Assembly (NCBI GenBank): GCA_038093515.1
Contig: JBBPSI010000078.1
Location: forward strand, 43,739 to 107,738
DNA from: Butyriboletus loyo
Lineage: Eukaryota; Basidiomycota; Agaricomycetes; Boletales; Boletaceae
Direction of reading: 5' to 3'
Length of the DNA stretch: 64,000 bases
Positions 21,523 to 33,663 of this stretch are shown here, in pieces. Under the pieces are notes generated by a model. It made no database searches. It saw only the letters and a program-made list of their open reading frames with translations, and had not been told where the DNA came from. How positions within the stretch are numbered: position 1 is the stretch's first letter; every line of letters begins with the position of its first letter. A program made the position numbers and the translations under genes.

Positions 21523-23356
21523 ATGTTCCTTCGCGCCCTTTCCAGAGCGACGTCGTTCCTCGCCCGTCTCTCCTCGTCTTCGTCCTCCACGACGTCGACC
21601 ATCACCATCAAACCGACGCCGTCCAAGGACCACCTCTATGGACCTATTCCAGACTCAATCCTTCCCAAAGGTTACCTTCTCACCGGTATTCACGCCGGTG
21701 TGAAAAAGCCAAAGCCGGCATCCCCAACGCCACTAGACCTCGCCCTTGTCCTGTCCACTTCTCCCCATCCCACCTCTGCTGCTGCATGCTTCACCCTCAA
21801 TGCATTCCGTGCCGCCCCCGTCCTCGTTTCCCGCGAGGTCCTCCAAAACTCTGGCGGAAGAGCACGCGCTGTCGTCGTCAACAGCGGTTGTGCAAACGCA
21901 GTCACCGGTAAGAAAGGCATCCAGCATGCCTGGGGTATGGTCAAAGCAGGTGACGCCGTCCTCGTCTCCCATGGCTTCCGCCCACAGTCTGCATCCCAGT
22001 CAAGCGAAACGCTCGTCATGTCAACCGGCGTCATTGGTGTCCACCTTCCCATCTCAAACATCCTCTCCGCCATCTCCTCCCAGCAGTCGTCCTCTTCCCC
22101 GTCTTACTCCCTCTCACCCACTCCATCTGCCTATGAAGCGGCTGCACGCGCATTCATGACCACAGATACATTTCCAAAACTCCGTGCGCGCACCTTTGAG
22201 ATCAACGGAAAGACCTACCGCATGGCAGGTATGGACAAGGGTGCAGGTATGATTCATCCACAGATGGGTGACCTCGCCTCTTCTGCTGGTCTCGTCCACC
22301 CTTCTGCCGTCGCTCCCGCCACCCCTACCGGTCCTCCTCTGGCCGCTGGTCTCCATGCTACCCTCCTCGGCCTCATCCTCACCGATGCGCCCGTCTCCCC
22401 CAAAAGTTTACAGTCTGCACTCACTTATGCCGTAGAGCGAAGCTTCAACTCCATCTCGGTCGACGGCGACATGTCTACGAACGATACCATTATTGTCTTG
22501 GCAAACGGTGCTGGTCACGATACAAATGCATCTAATCCTACCGAGATCGACGAGTCGACAGATCCCCAGGCATACATCGCGTTCAGAGACTATCTCACGG
22601 CGTTTTCCATCGACCTCGCCAAGCTGGTCGTTCGTGATGGTGAAGGCGCCACCAAATTCGTCGGCGTGTGTGTTGAGGTGGGTTTGCGTATCCTTATGGG
22701 CAATTTCTTGATTGGGGGCGGATAGTCAGGAGGTGTCATCCATTTTCTTTTCCTATTATTCGTGATATCTTAATGATACAATTTCCAATTTCTATTTATC
22801 GTGATCAATCATCTGACATACTGTGTCAATTAGAATGCTGCTTCATACGCGGATGCCCACCGCGTCGCCTCGACCATCAGCACCTCGGCACTCGTAAAAA
22901 CTGCCCTCTACGGCGAGGACGCAAAGTAAGTCATCTCCGATCCTGTTCTCATATGCCGGGGCGTGGTCATACTGACGACGACATTTTTGCTCAGCTGGGG
23001 TCGTATTCTCTCCTCGACAGGCTCTACTCCACTTAGCACCCCCCTCGATCCAGCCCTCGTTAGCGTCGCCTTTATCCCGTCGCCCACATCGTCTAACCCA
23101 ACCCCACTCGTCGTCCTCAAGAACGGCGAGCCCGTTGGTGTCGACGAGGCACGGGCGAGCGAGATACTCGGGGAAGAAGACTTTGAAATCAGGGTCGATC
23201 TCGGTGGGCAAGGGGTTGGAGGCAAGGAGGAGGCACGTTATTGGACGTGCGATTTCAGCTATGTGAGTGTCTCGGGCTTTCCAGTTGCGGGAATGCTAAT
23301 GATGTCGGCGTGTACTGTAGGAGTACGTGCAGATTAACGGCGATTACCGGAGTTGA
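21523..23356 (+). CDS. ARG7: Arginine biosynthesis bifunctional protein ArgJ (glutamate N-acetyltransferase), mitochondrial
   Basis: Four exons (21523-22677, 22834-22925, 22995-23262, 23321-23356) give 516 residues. The N-terminus MFLRALSRATSFLARL is a mitochondrial presequence. Conserved parts are VVVNSGCANAVTGKKG, MDKGAGMIHPQMG, the autoprocessing site HATLLGLILTDAPV (cleavage expected between Ala279 and Thr280), ISVDGDMSTNDT and ALYGEDANWGRIL. The enzyme moves the acetyl group from N-acetylornithine to glutamate in the cyclic arginine pathway. A ~30-residue low-complexity insert sits between MIHP and the cleavage site. The tail YVQINGDYRS is typical. Intron 1 is long for this window (156 nt). 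Confidence 0.94.
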
Positions 23357-24172
23357 ACGTTGAACTTGGAGGGCTGGTGTACTGTGAGGATTATCGACTG
23401 AGTTGATGTCGTTATTTACTTTGTCGATGTGAGCTTATCACGTTACGTACGTACTACTAAATGAAAGACATGCGCTTGATGTACTCACACACCGGCCTGC
23501 GTGTTCGCAGCGAGGCTAGACGTAGTGATTTCGTTCGTTCGCCTTTCCTTTGCTCTCGACTTGTGCGCAGATCATCCCCGCGGTCGTCGTCGATGATCGT
23601 ACTGTGTGGTGGACGTGATCCCTCGGGCCCACTGCCCTTTCCTCGACGTCCCTCCGCGGCCCACAGACCGCGCCGGCATCTCGGAATATAGCTCGGTACG
23701 GGCGTAAATGCGGTTCATGGAACTACTTATCACTTGTGGCTCTGTGTGTTCAGGGATCGCTTCCATTCTTCTAATCGCCCGCAGTCACAATGCGGTGTGC
23801 AAGTCGTGCCGCCAAGCGTCGTACGAGTTGAAATAACCCGCAGCTCGCCTCGCCTTACCCGCAAGCAATCCCTCCTATCACTTGGAATCCGCACATATTT
23901 AATGCACGACATTCCCCTCTGCCCTTCTCCTTCCCTCGTGGGCGCTTCGTGGTATCTTTGGGAGAGGCGCACGTTGGCGTCGTTTTTGATATCAACATCG
24001 GTGAAGAAGTTCTTTTTTCCCCCGACAGTTCAACGTTTTTTGCATTATACGATAGAACGGTGCACGATACAGGATACAGGATACAGAATACGCGACAGAA
24101 CACACACAAGTACAGACGAAAATAGCGAAACAAGCGAAAACGACGCAACTGGAGGACACGCGAAGAAAAAAG
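23357..24172. other. Intergenic region ARG7 to WD40 gene
   Basis: 816 bp without a recognisable gene. Around 24060-24100 there is a short reiterated ATACAGGATACAGG stretch within the presumed 5' leader of the next gene. Confidence 0.5.
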
Positions 24173-27100
24173 ATGGATGACGAGACGTTGATCGGTTCGG
24201 CGAGGTCGCCGTACACGAGTCCTCATTCAACGTCGACAATGATGAGTCCTAGGACGTTGGTCAGTGGTGGTACGGGCAATTTGGGGACGGGAAGGAGGAG
24301 GCCGTTGCATAGTCTGGCGGACGTGGTCTCCGAGTTGAAACGCAATAACGATTTTCATGCTGGTTCGTCTCTTCTTCTTCTTCGCCGTTGTTGGCGGCAT
24401 GGAGGGCGTAATGGATCGTGCTGACGTCTTTCTCATGCTTGACCTGGTTAGAGGTGGATGAGCCGTCGGGGGTGGAAGAGCAGGAACGTACGTTTGTTGC
24501 CTGTGCTTATTCTTTTTGTCGCGTAGTGCTGACGTGTTGACCCAGCACCGTCTGTGGATGAGAAACAGCAGAACGCTGACGCAGCGTTGTTTTACAATTT
24601 TGGGAGGTGAGTATTTGTGTGCCGCTCTTCGTAATTACCTGATACTCACTCCCTCCAAGACGGATCGAAACCCTCGACAAGCAGGTACGAACGCCTCACC
24701 CTCTCGTTCCTATGATAGGCTCGCAAACTCACCCTCCGATGCCCAGCTCCGCGATTTCGAAAATGCCTCGCGCGAACTGGGAAGCTCAGCTGGAATCGTC
24801 TCCTCCGCCTTCAGACTCCAAGAACGCCTCGCCAAGATCCTCTTTCTGTTCCGCGAAAATGCCGCTTGTCTTTACCCGCGCAAGATCACCCGCAAACCCC
24901 AAGAAGCGCTCCTCAATCCCAACGTGATGGAACGACGGCAGGACTGGCGTCATCGTTCGACGATACCCCATCCGCAGGACAAGCTCGAGCTCGATATGCT
25001 TCCGAATCAGTTGGAGAGTCTCGCGGGAGACGTGGGGGCGTTTATTAATTGTTTGAACGAGTTCGAGGAGTTTAACGATGAAGCAATTAGTCAGTCTATG
25101 CGGGTGTTCGAGGGTGATCTCAAAGTACGTCGCGTTTTACTTTTTTTTCCCCTCTCAGTCTTGGTGGCGTATCTGATCTGTTGTGTTTGACTGCAGTACA
25201 TTTCTGCTTGTCTTTACGAACACAAAAGTGTGTGCTTTGTTGAGCTAGGGTTGTGTGTATGACCTCGTGTTTCTAGATCAGTTCCGATCACCGGCAGTGC
25301 AGCGGTATGTCCACGACTTGATGTTCGAGATTGGTGGACATTTCGATGAAATCACTGCCGCGTTGACCATCTTCATCGACATTGGTGGGTTACCAACACG
25401 TGTCGATGTGTGGTGTACATCTACTGATTCCCCATCTAGGTATACCAACCCTATGGTTCCATCAACAACATGCCGCGAGGAACTTGTTGAACGTCTCGAC
25501 ATTGTCGATCGTCTTCGGGGTTGTCAATGCGTCACTTTTGGTGTGTTCGAGTCATACGACTGGCAACGTCCTCGCCAACAGCGTCAACATGTTTTGGATG
25601 TCCTCGTTGGTATTCAGTATCGCGGGTGGTGTCAACGGCCTTCTTGGTTTCACCTGGAAACAATCCGTCTAGTAAGCGCGGTTATGTTCTTTTGCTCTCA
25701 GCGTCGTATCTCCCATTTACTGAGCGCTCGTTTGGATTGCCTAGTCGCTCCCCTTTGCATCGAGTCCCGTGGTGGTTGCTCATATGGATGAAAGGGTCTC
25801 CACTGGTGTTTCTCGTCATTGCTATCGTGTGCTTTTCTGCTGGTGTCGTGCTCTTCACGTATTCTTCCGGGCAGGTATGCTCTCTTGTGTGTGTTTGCGT
25901 CTTAACTTTGGATATCGATGCATTCGATTTCAGAACCCCATCACGTCGGCAGTCATCGTGGTCACGACGGTATGTGTATCTCGCTTTGCCCGAGCACTCC
26001 CAAAGGTCTCAGTCTCGCTTTTGTTCTCGCCCAGCTCGTTTCGTCATCGGGTCTCATTTCCATCTCGGGTTGGTTCGCCTTGGAACGATGGGCGTTCCTC
26101 AGGCAAAAAGAACAAAAGTGGCTCGAAGAAGTCATCTACCAGACCCTCGACGACCTTGCCGAACTCGGTATCGTTCGCGCACACCGGTTCGCGATGCAAT
26201 GGTGCAGCCGACGTCTCGCCGCAACCCGTGCTTCCTTTACCCGTCTCGTTGCCTGGGTGGCAGACACGCGCAGGCTCAAGGCTAAAAAACCTGCGACGGC
26301 GACCGACCACGACAAAGCGGAAACGGGAAGATGTGCACGTGTACCGTCCATCTCGAGCGAAGGTCCCTGTTCGTCTGACGGCCACAAACCCCCACATGAC
26401 ACCCATCTCCTCCTCGACGTCCGCGATCCACGTGTCCGGTTCCAGAATGCAGTCCGCGCGGTGATCAAGTTGCAGCGCACGACGGGAAAACGCCCGACGC
26501 CCGTGCGTCCTGGGTTGCCCCGCCGAGACTCGTGGTGGCAAACGCCGATGTCTGTGGGTCCGGATACGTCTGTGAGTCCGGTACCGGATCCGGGGCTTTG
26601 GGCGTTGAGAGGGGCGAGGGTGACCAAGGTGATTGAGGAGCTCAAAGCGTTCAGCTTGATGCAGGAGCTGTTACCGCATGGAGCGCTCGTGCGACACGTT
26701 CAGTTTTCGCCCAATGGCAAGTACTTTGCGACGGCGAGGTGAGGGTATACGTATCGTGTGCTTTGGGGATGTCACATCTGACAAATGTGCCTTGTCAGTT
26801 GGGACAGAACTGCGATGATCTTTCGTGTCGGGGTGAGTTGCGTGCTGTTCAAGGGGGTTCTGCTTTGTTGATCGTGTGCTTCGTCTTGTAGGAGGCGCTC
26901 GCGCATCATCGCACGCTCGTGCACGTCCGGGGCTTCGTTAGTCAAGTCGCTTGGTAAATTATCTCTTGGGCTTAAAGAGGGGGAGGTCTCATGATCCCGT
27001 TTCAGGTCACCCAACGGTCGTATGCTGCTCACGCGGTTCACGCGTGGTCTCAAGTTGTGGTCCGAGGTAAATCACCGCGCTCCTCGTCGACATCTGCGTC

Positions 27101-28430
27101 CTTGTTAAGAAACCTACACCTCACGACGTTTTTTTTATTGCGTTCAGGATGGGGTGTGTAAGCAGACGATCGACCGATCCAAGAGTGTCAGTTCGGTAGT
27201 TTGGCTTCCTAATGGACAAGGTGAGGACGACCGAGCAGGTCGTCTCTGATTGCAATTTTGATTTCTGTGTCAGCGATCCTTTCGGTCGAAGGTAGCGAGG
27301 TGGTGAAATTGGTGCGTTTACATCGGTCATGGATTGTAAGACGCTGATCGACATGGATATAGGATCCGCATGGAAAGGTAGGCATCGTTTGTCCTTGAGA
27401 CGGACCTGGGCCAATGAACACTCCACATTCATCGCCCACTCCGATCGCGTTTGTGTGCAGGTCTTGGATACGTACCATTTTGGTCACGTGCGATTGATCA
27501 ACGTGGCGGTGACTTCGGATTGTTCGCGCTTGATAGCGATAGGACCGTCTGTACCTCTGGCGAATGGGCCTCAGCCAGCGCGTCAGACCAAAGTCGAAAA
27601 ACGGATCATTGGTAGGAGCGCGTTTGGTCGTCGCCTGTATTTCACACTGACGGAGGTGAACAGTATACAACATGCAAACGAAACGAAAGGAGAGGTGCGT
27701 TTAAATGCAGCTTTTGGGAAAGCAGCGATGCTCATACCTTTTTAGTCAAACACCATTGTATGATGATGTCCGCGATATCGTTATATCGAAACGAATGTCT
27801 GTCGTTCTCGTATCGTTTGAACAGGTAACGTCCTTGTTGTCGTCCTTTCCGTTGTCGCCCAAACCAACGTCTTCCACGTCTCACCATCTTCCAGGCCGCG
27901 CCCCAGCTATGGAAACTTGAGATCGTGCGGGACAGAACGCGGACGAACGGGGTAACTCCCTTGACGGCTCGGCTGAACCTCAAACATAACTTTGCGCTCA
28001 ATGTACCCACCTCCATCGCAGGCTCGTGTTACTTTGGAGGCAAAGACGAGCAATTCGTGTTTTGTGTCGGTAAAGGTCGGTGAACCGTTTCATTATTTCG
28101 ACCAAGTACTAGAACTGTTTTGTTGACCAACATTCTTTTTTTTTTTTTTTTTTTCGCTTGACCGCTCGGTGCGCGTCCCCACCTACACTTTTTTTTCGTG
28201 CAGCGGGCGACGTGCATATCTGGGATCGAGAGACGGCAGCGCTGTTACGTTACCTCCGACCGATGAACGTGCCTGACTTGAGGGATATGACGTGTATTGG
28301 ATGGAACAATGGGAGGGACGAGCCGATGATGTTTGCCACTGGAAGTCATGACGGGACGGTGCGAGTGTGGTCGACGGCGGTGACACACCAGGTTTCCGGC
28401 AGTTCTACGGAGGGTGAATCGGATGGGTAG
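24173..28430 (+). CDS. Membrane-anchored WD40-repeat protein, function unknown
   Basis: About 20 exons reconstruct to roughly 980 residues. Residues ~1-100 are Ser/Pro-rich and start MDDETLIGSARSPYTSP. A helical region (about 100-300) contains LRDFENASRELGSSAGIV, SAFRLQERLAKILFLFR, YLYPRKI-like sequence (here CLYPRKITRKP) and SQFRSPAVQRYVHDLMFEIG. Three or four hydrophobic segments follow (about 300-440), including LLIWMKGSPLVFLVIAI and SSGLISISGWFALERWAF. The C-terminal half is a WD40 propeller: VRHVQFSPNGKYFATA with SWDRTAMIFRVG, VSQVAWSPNGRMLL, VWLPNGQAILSVEGSEVVKL, VHIWDRETAALL and FATGSHDGTVRVWS. The propeller resembles WDR26-type repeats. I recognise the architecture as recurrent in mushrooms but know no function. 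A T19 tract (28136-28154) lies in the last intron. Confidence 0.8.
28136..28154 (+). repeat. Poly-T tract (T19) in an intron
   Basis: The homopolymer lies in the intron before the last exon of the WD40 gene, where it may act as an exaggerated polypyrimidine tract. Confidence 0.8.
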
Positions 28431-31400
28431 GTAGAGAGGGCCAAGTTATTTCGAGAAGGGTCAATTTTGGCATCCCGTTCCGTTATTGGGAAGAGGAAGG
28501 TTGGAAGGTTGGAAGATGTGGACATGGCATGGTGCCGGTCGTAAATCTAAATCGTCGCGTCTCCCGCTCCATCGTTTAAGATGATAATCATCTCACGAGT
28601 GGGATATGATGATGATGACGAGGGCCCCAATCCTTTCCGGCTCCACATGGTCGTGTGCACCTCCTTTTTTCTTTTATATTTATTGTTTCCCGAAAATGAG
28701 ATCACGTCGTTGATTGCGTCTGACGTACTGTCCGGACGCCACAACTCTGAATCGGGCATGAGATATTGCGCCCCCCCTCGGCACGATCCCACACAGCCAT
28801 CACCATCCTGCGTTGTATTTCGAGCCTCGGGTCTGAGCAACTTGAAGGCGGAGAGCCACGATACGATAAGTAACCCGTCATCGTTACAGAACGGAATGAT
28901 CGGCATTTGTGCTCGTCCCATCGACCTTGAAAACGAACGCACATCGCCCTCGAACGACCCGACGTATATTATGACATACCCTACATACCCCCAATATCAA
29001 AAATGAAAAACGTCGCAGGACAAAGTTTACTCCACCCTCCTCCCACACACACACATACACACACACACACACACACACCTCTTTACCCCCATCATGCATC
29101 ATCTCCCACGGTCGCACAACCGCCACATGTTGATATGATGATCACCCCATCATCACAACACGACGAACTGTGTTCGTTTCTCGTTCAAATCTGGCAAAAC
29201 GTTGCTGTACGTGGCCTAACCATCTTATGATGGGCCATCATATAGGAGTATGGGATCTGGGATCCTTATCATGATGTCCGCGACGAATCTCTCCAGGCTG
29301 TTCTGTTCTGTACGCGTCACTCACCGGCGCACCCTCTCTCTCCCCCGCCCATATGCCAGTGTCGTGTGCTTCTCCTCCTTTTATATATATATATTTCCCT
29401 TGTTGATCGGTTTCCGAAAGAGATGACAGCAGCCGGCCCGATACACCAACGATCAAACGAACATTTATTTTCATTTTCGTTTTCATTTTTTTTTCTTTTG
29501 GGTGACGAAACGATGACATGTTCCTTGGTGTACCTTGAAGGTCGCGGAAGCAGATGGAGGACGAATGGAACGCGGTGTGTTTCCAGTGTTTTCCCTGTAG
29601 GATGAGTCATTCTCCCCCCTGAACCACGCGTGTCCAACTATCGGATTTTCATGGCTGTCCCTATTCTCTGGTCACAGGGGAGGGAAGAGGTGGGTCACAT
29701 GCATCCTAGGAACGCGGTACCAAGGGCCCGTTGGCAAGGCGGCGCTATGGTGGAATGTCCGCTCGGTGATCTGGTGGCAGGTGGCTGGAAGGCGGAACTT
29801 GGGTTTGATCACCGGAAACCCAGAGACGGCTCTCACACCGTCCGTCCGTGGTCGTGGTCACGGTCGCCGCTGCGCCCATCAGACAGTGGTATGAATATCA
29901 TCCCGAACCCGCCACATCGCGACGGCCAACAGTGCAAAACGAAACGCGTGTGGGAGGAGGGCCAGAGAGGAGGTGTACGTGTGTCTGTGCGCGCTCGGAC
30001 CCGTCGTCTCTAACACGACCCAGAATGGGACAAAGGCCATCACGATTCATTCGATGGCGGTGATGACCGCCCATCGACGATTATACGCTCGACATCGACA
30101 TCATAGCCATCAATGCGTATAATGACGTGATAGAAGCAGCAAAGAGGACTCGCCCAAACTGGTCCGAAATTTGATCATGGCAACTAGGGGTATGAGAGCG
30201 AGCGTGCCACGGTGGCGAGTCTGCAACGTGACGATTCCATCGACCTAGTCTATTATGTCAAACAGGTCACAGGAGCGGCACATGATTCGTGACTGGGTGC
30301 AGTAGGCGGCCTCGCGGTTAATAATCCTGGTGAGAACGCTCGTTGTCTCCGCTGTTTATCTACAATCGGAAAGGTTCTCGCACGAATTTAATAAGGTGGC
30401 TCTGTGTATGTATGTGCCTCGGCGTTCCTACCTGTAAATAGGATGGCCGGGGAGGAGCATGGCGGTTCTGCGCTTTAATTGAGACGAGTCCAGAAGGCTG
30501 TCAGGGTGTGGGAGGCGGATAGCCCCGTAATCATGATATAGAGCAGGATTCCATAGCCTCAACTTACAGCCTACGGCATGCCTAATTTTGGACCCGTAAC
30601 GTTCGATCAGTTGGGCGTGATCCAATCAGTCGGGGAGGGTAGTGAGAGGCATGGAGCTATGCGAGAGTGATAAGCGCTGGGAATGGGGCTGTCGAACAGC
30701 ATCGCGGGTTGAGCTGGACGTGTGATGTTTGTATTGAGCGCAAGAAGGTTTGGGTCGACCCTAAAAGAGTGATCGGGTAGCTTGGAGAGCAAGGGCTGCG
30801 CCGAGTCACGATGCACAGAGCGGCCGCCAAAAGCCGTCCTCGACTGACGACGGACAATCTAAAAAGGTAATTATTTAAATCATGACCCGTGCGAGAAAAT
30901 ATATATTGTACCTTGATACTCATCGCCAAGAGCGCCGGCCGTACGCTGTCCTCCTCCCCCAGCAAGACGTTCGGCGCAAGCGTGTTTTTCCTACGGGTGT
31001 GAAGAGGCGGGGATTGGTCTGACCTGCCTACCCTGAAGATGCGGTGAACGATGGCGTCAGACTGTGTTTCGTCCGAGGACTGACGACATTTGGAGTCGGT
31101 GAATATTCAACTTACGAGCGGATGATGTGGCTGACGGCATGGCAGCCCATGGAAAATCAGATACGGCAGAGGGGGTTCCTCTGGCTCCGGCTTCGAAAGG
31201 ACTCAAGGGAACGCGATCAACCCGTCTGCGGAGGGGAGCTCCGCAAGCGATTGGTACGATCCACGTAGCGGGTTCCATTCCGAGGGACGAACCGCAGATG
31301 AACGTGAGGAAGAGGGGAGAGCGTGTGCGAAGAATGCCAAGTCGGGGATGGCAACGAGCAGGACAGCGCAGAGTCTCTGGGAGTCGCGGTCCGGGGTCTC

Positions 31401-31974
31401 CACCAGGATCTGATTTGAAATCGTCGGATTTGGGCAAAGACGAGGAATGCGGCAGTAGGCTGGAGCTTGGCGACCGGATTAGTACTGATACGTCGGTATG
31501 TTATGGACGAGGAGGACGGGTACCTCGAGTAATCTGAGGTGGAGCGGAAGTTGCTGTATCATACTGCAAGCCTCGGAACGGTTTCCATATGGAGCACTTG
31601 TCAGAACGAACAAAATGAAAGGCCACTGATGCCGCAGGGTCGATGTGATAGGGTAGGCGATCAAGATGATAACCCTGCCCGTAATAATAGCACTCGGCAG
31701 CTAAGATCGCGAGGCCCTGGGCTAGGGCATCCTCCGAAGCGGTTCAGCGAGCGATAAGCAGCTGGCCGTACGTCGGCGATTAAACAGGACAAAATGGCGG
31801 AACTATGCCGGCTGTGCCGCGGTGCCATGAGAAAGTCAAGTTGCAGCTCCGCTTGCGGAAGGAGAGTTGGACAAGAATAGGGTCGGACAGCAATGATTGG
31901 TAATATAAAAAATAATAAAGATGGGCGGGTTTTTCTGATACAGTGGTCTCGTTCCAGAGGACGAGGGGGACACG
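28431..31974. other. Gene-free stretch left of the GATA factor
   Basis: About 3.5 kb with no recognisable protein on either strand. It contains a CA microsatellite at 29044-29078, T-rich patches near 29460-29490 and a short TA run near 29383-29392. Open frames of up to ~150 codons exist on both strands but their translations look random (rich in Arg, Ser and Pro, no motif). It could be a long promoter or leader of the regulator, or decayed sequence. Confidence 0.5.
29044..29078. repeat. (CA)n microsatellite
   Basis: About 17 CA units with one interruption (ACAT). Confidence 0.95.
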
Positions 31975-32298
31975 TTGAGGACACGGAATGTGCGCTGCAA
32001 CCGCAACCGCAACTGCAGCAGGTTTGTTTCCTGGGCCCACTGTGGTCTCCCACTCGGATCACCAGACGCACAGCGAATCTTCTCAGAGTGGCAAGCCGAG
32101 TTCCTGGCAAGTGCTCACATACGAACGCCTTGTTTCGTCGTCCTCAGCGTCCATTTCCTTAGGGAAGGCCGCCGCAGCATCCAGCAATCAGAACCGTCCT
32201 ATTATCCTCCGCGTGAACCATCCGCGACTGCAGCCGATCATCGCCTTCCCGATAACGGTCTGTCGTACAGCCCCTCCACCGGTGTCCCACCTTCCTAA
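31975..32298 (+). other. Coding-like open frame upstream of the GATA factor
   Basis: This 107-codon frame ends with a Ser/Pro/Tyr-rich part (EPSYYPPREPSATAADHR) similar in style to the GATA protein that follows. It might be an upstream exon, spliced to the acceptor TTATCAG near 32447, which would keep the frame of the main ORF, or an upstream ORF in the leader. I cannot decide, and I did not include it in the GATA gene. Confidence 0.3.
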
Positions 32299-32550
32299 AC
32301 ACTTGCCTTTTCGAAACGCAGACACCAGATCTCTCGAAACAGCCCTGTCTCCAAATTTGCGACTTCCTGATCCCTTTGATCAGCGCGGTGTTCGTTCTTT
32401 GTTTGCTTCGATGTCGCGCTCTCTTTTGATCTGTTGATCCATTATCAGTTCTCGACGTCCTTTTCCATTGATAAGTCTCTCCATTCCCTCAACACTTCCT
32501 CACTTGGTTTTTCCCTCCCTCCCATCCCCTCCTCTCGCCCCCCTCCCCAC

Positions 32551-33663
32551 ATGCCTCACCGTGTCGAGTCGATGACAATCCCCTCTTCGTATGTACCGTC
32601 GATCCTCTCCCCTCCCCTTCATCCTCACCCATCCCTTAGGCACCGACGTGATTATGACTACTCCTACGATCACTCTTATCGTCGGCCGAGCCCCCCGCCC
32701 ATAGCCACCCTTTCCCATTCCCCCTCCTTGTCCGTTTCCTCACTCGATCGCTCCTCGGTCTCCTCCCCGGCACCCCGCCGGTCGTCCGCAGACCGTTCTG
32801 TCGACTCTCATTCAGCCTACTCTGACCCGTACTACTCCCAGGAACAGATGGCACGGTCTCGCCCATACCCTCATGATCCTGTACGGGACTCTGTCCGGTC
32901 CTCGCACAGTTACGCTTATAGCTCGCGACCCCACCCTGAGCACAGATATTCGCACGATCCACACCCGTACCACATCTCGCCAGCTTACAGCAGCCCTCCT
33001 CTTTCCCATGCTAGCGCTGGCACGCGCGAGAGCGGCTCGCTCTCATACCCTCTTCCAGGGCAGAACCACTATACAATCGGGTATACAGACGATGCAGCAA
33101 CCAAGCTAAGCGACAGGGTTCGTCGGAGATGTTTCAACTGTTGCACGACAGACACCTCCACGTGGAGACGATCGAATCTGAGTCCCGGCAAAGTGGTCTG
33201 TTTCTCGTTTTCTATCGTTCCACATATAACACCACGCTGACAGCTTCTGTAATAGCTCTGCAACAAGTGTGGCCTTTTCGAGCGCACACATGGTCGCTCG
33301 AGACCAGACCAGTTTCCCCACCGTAGGGGTCCGTTGGCAACTTCTATGACCCGGCCTAGAACCCCACCGCAGTCGACGCAGCTCCCTCCTATTTCCACCC
33401 ACGTTGCTCCGCTTGCGCCATATCACTACAGTCACCCTTCGATTCCGCCGCTTACATCGATTCCTGACTCGCGGAAGCCACAGCACCCCAATCAGTTGCC
33501 TGAGATTCAATCATGGATTGATGCGCCGGCCGCTCGCACGGCTTACCCGTCGTCATCAGACCGTGGCCACGATCATATCCTGCCTCTTCGCCAGCGGTCG
33601 CCACCTCGCCTCCAGCACCATGTCGACATGCGACCTAGTAGTGTTCATGGTGCCGTTGCGTGA
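32551..33663 (+). CDS. GATA-type zinc-finger transcription factor
   Basis: Two exons (32551-33195 and 33256-33663) give 350 residues from the ATG at 32551; an in-frame ATG at 32434 is an alternative start. The first ~190 residues are rich in Ser, Pro, Tyr and His and probably disordered. A single C4 finger crosses the intron: CFNCCTTDTSTWRRSNL, then GKVLCNKCGLFERTHGR, giving C-x2-C-x19-C-x2-C. The basic tail FPHRRGPLA follows, then a Pro-rich C-terminus. Fungal GATA factors control nitrogen use, iron uptake, light response or development; nothing here says which. It stands alone between two gene-poor stretches, which is common for developmental regulators but is only an inference. Confidence 0.88.

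Noticed and set aside
20737..21633. A 298-codon open frame on the minus strand over the eL33 region
   Set aside because: It runs through eL33 introns and the promoter in a frame that gives no ribosomal sequence; eL33 is fully explained by five short exons.
25521..26464. Overlapping long frames of 254 and 231 codons inside the WD40 gene
   Set aside because: They are alternative frames of the membrane segment region; only the frame reached through the introns gives continuous hydrophobic segments and leads into the WD40 repeats.
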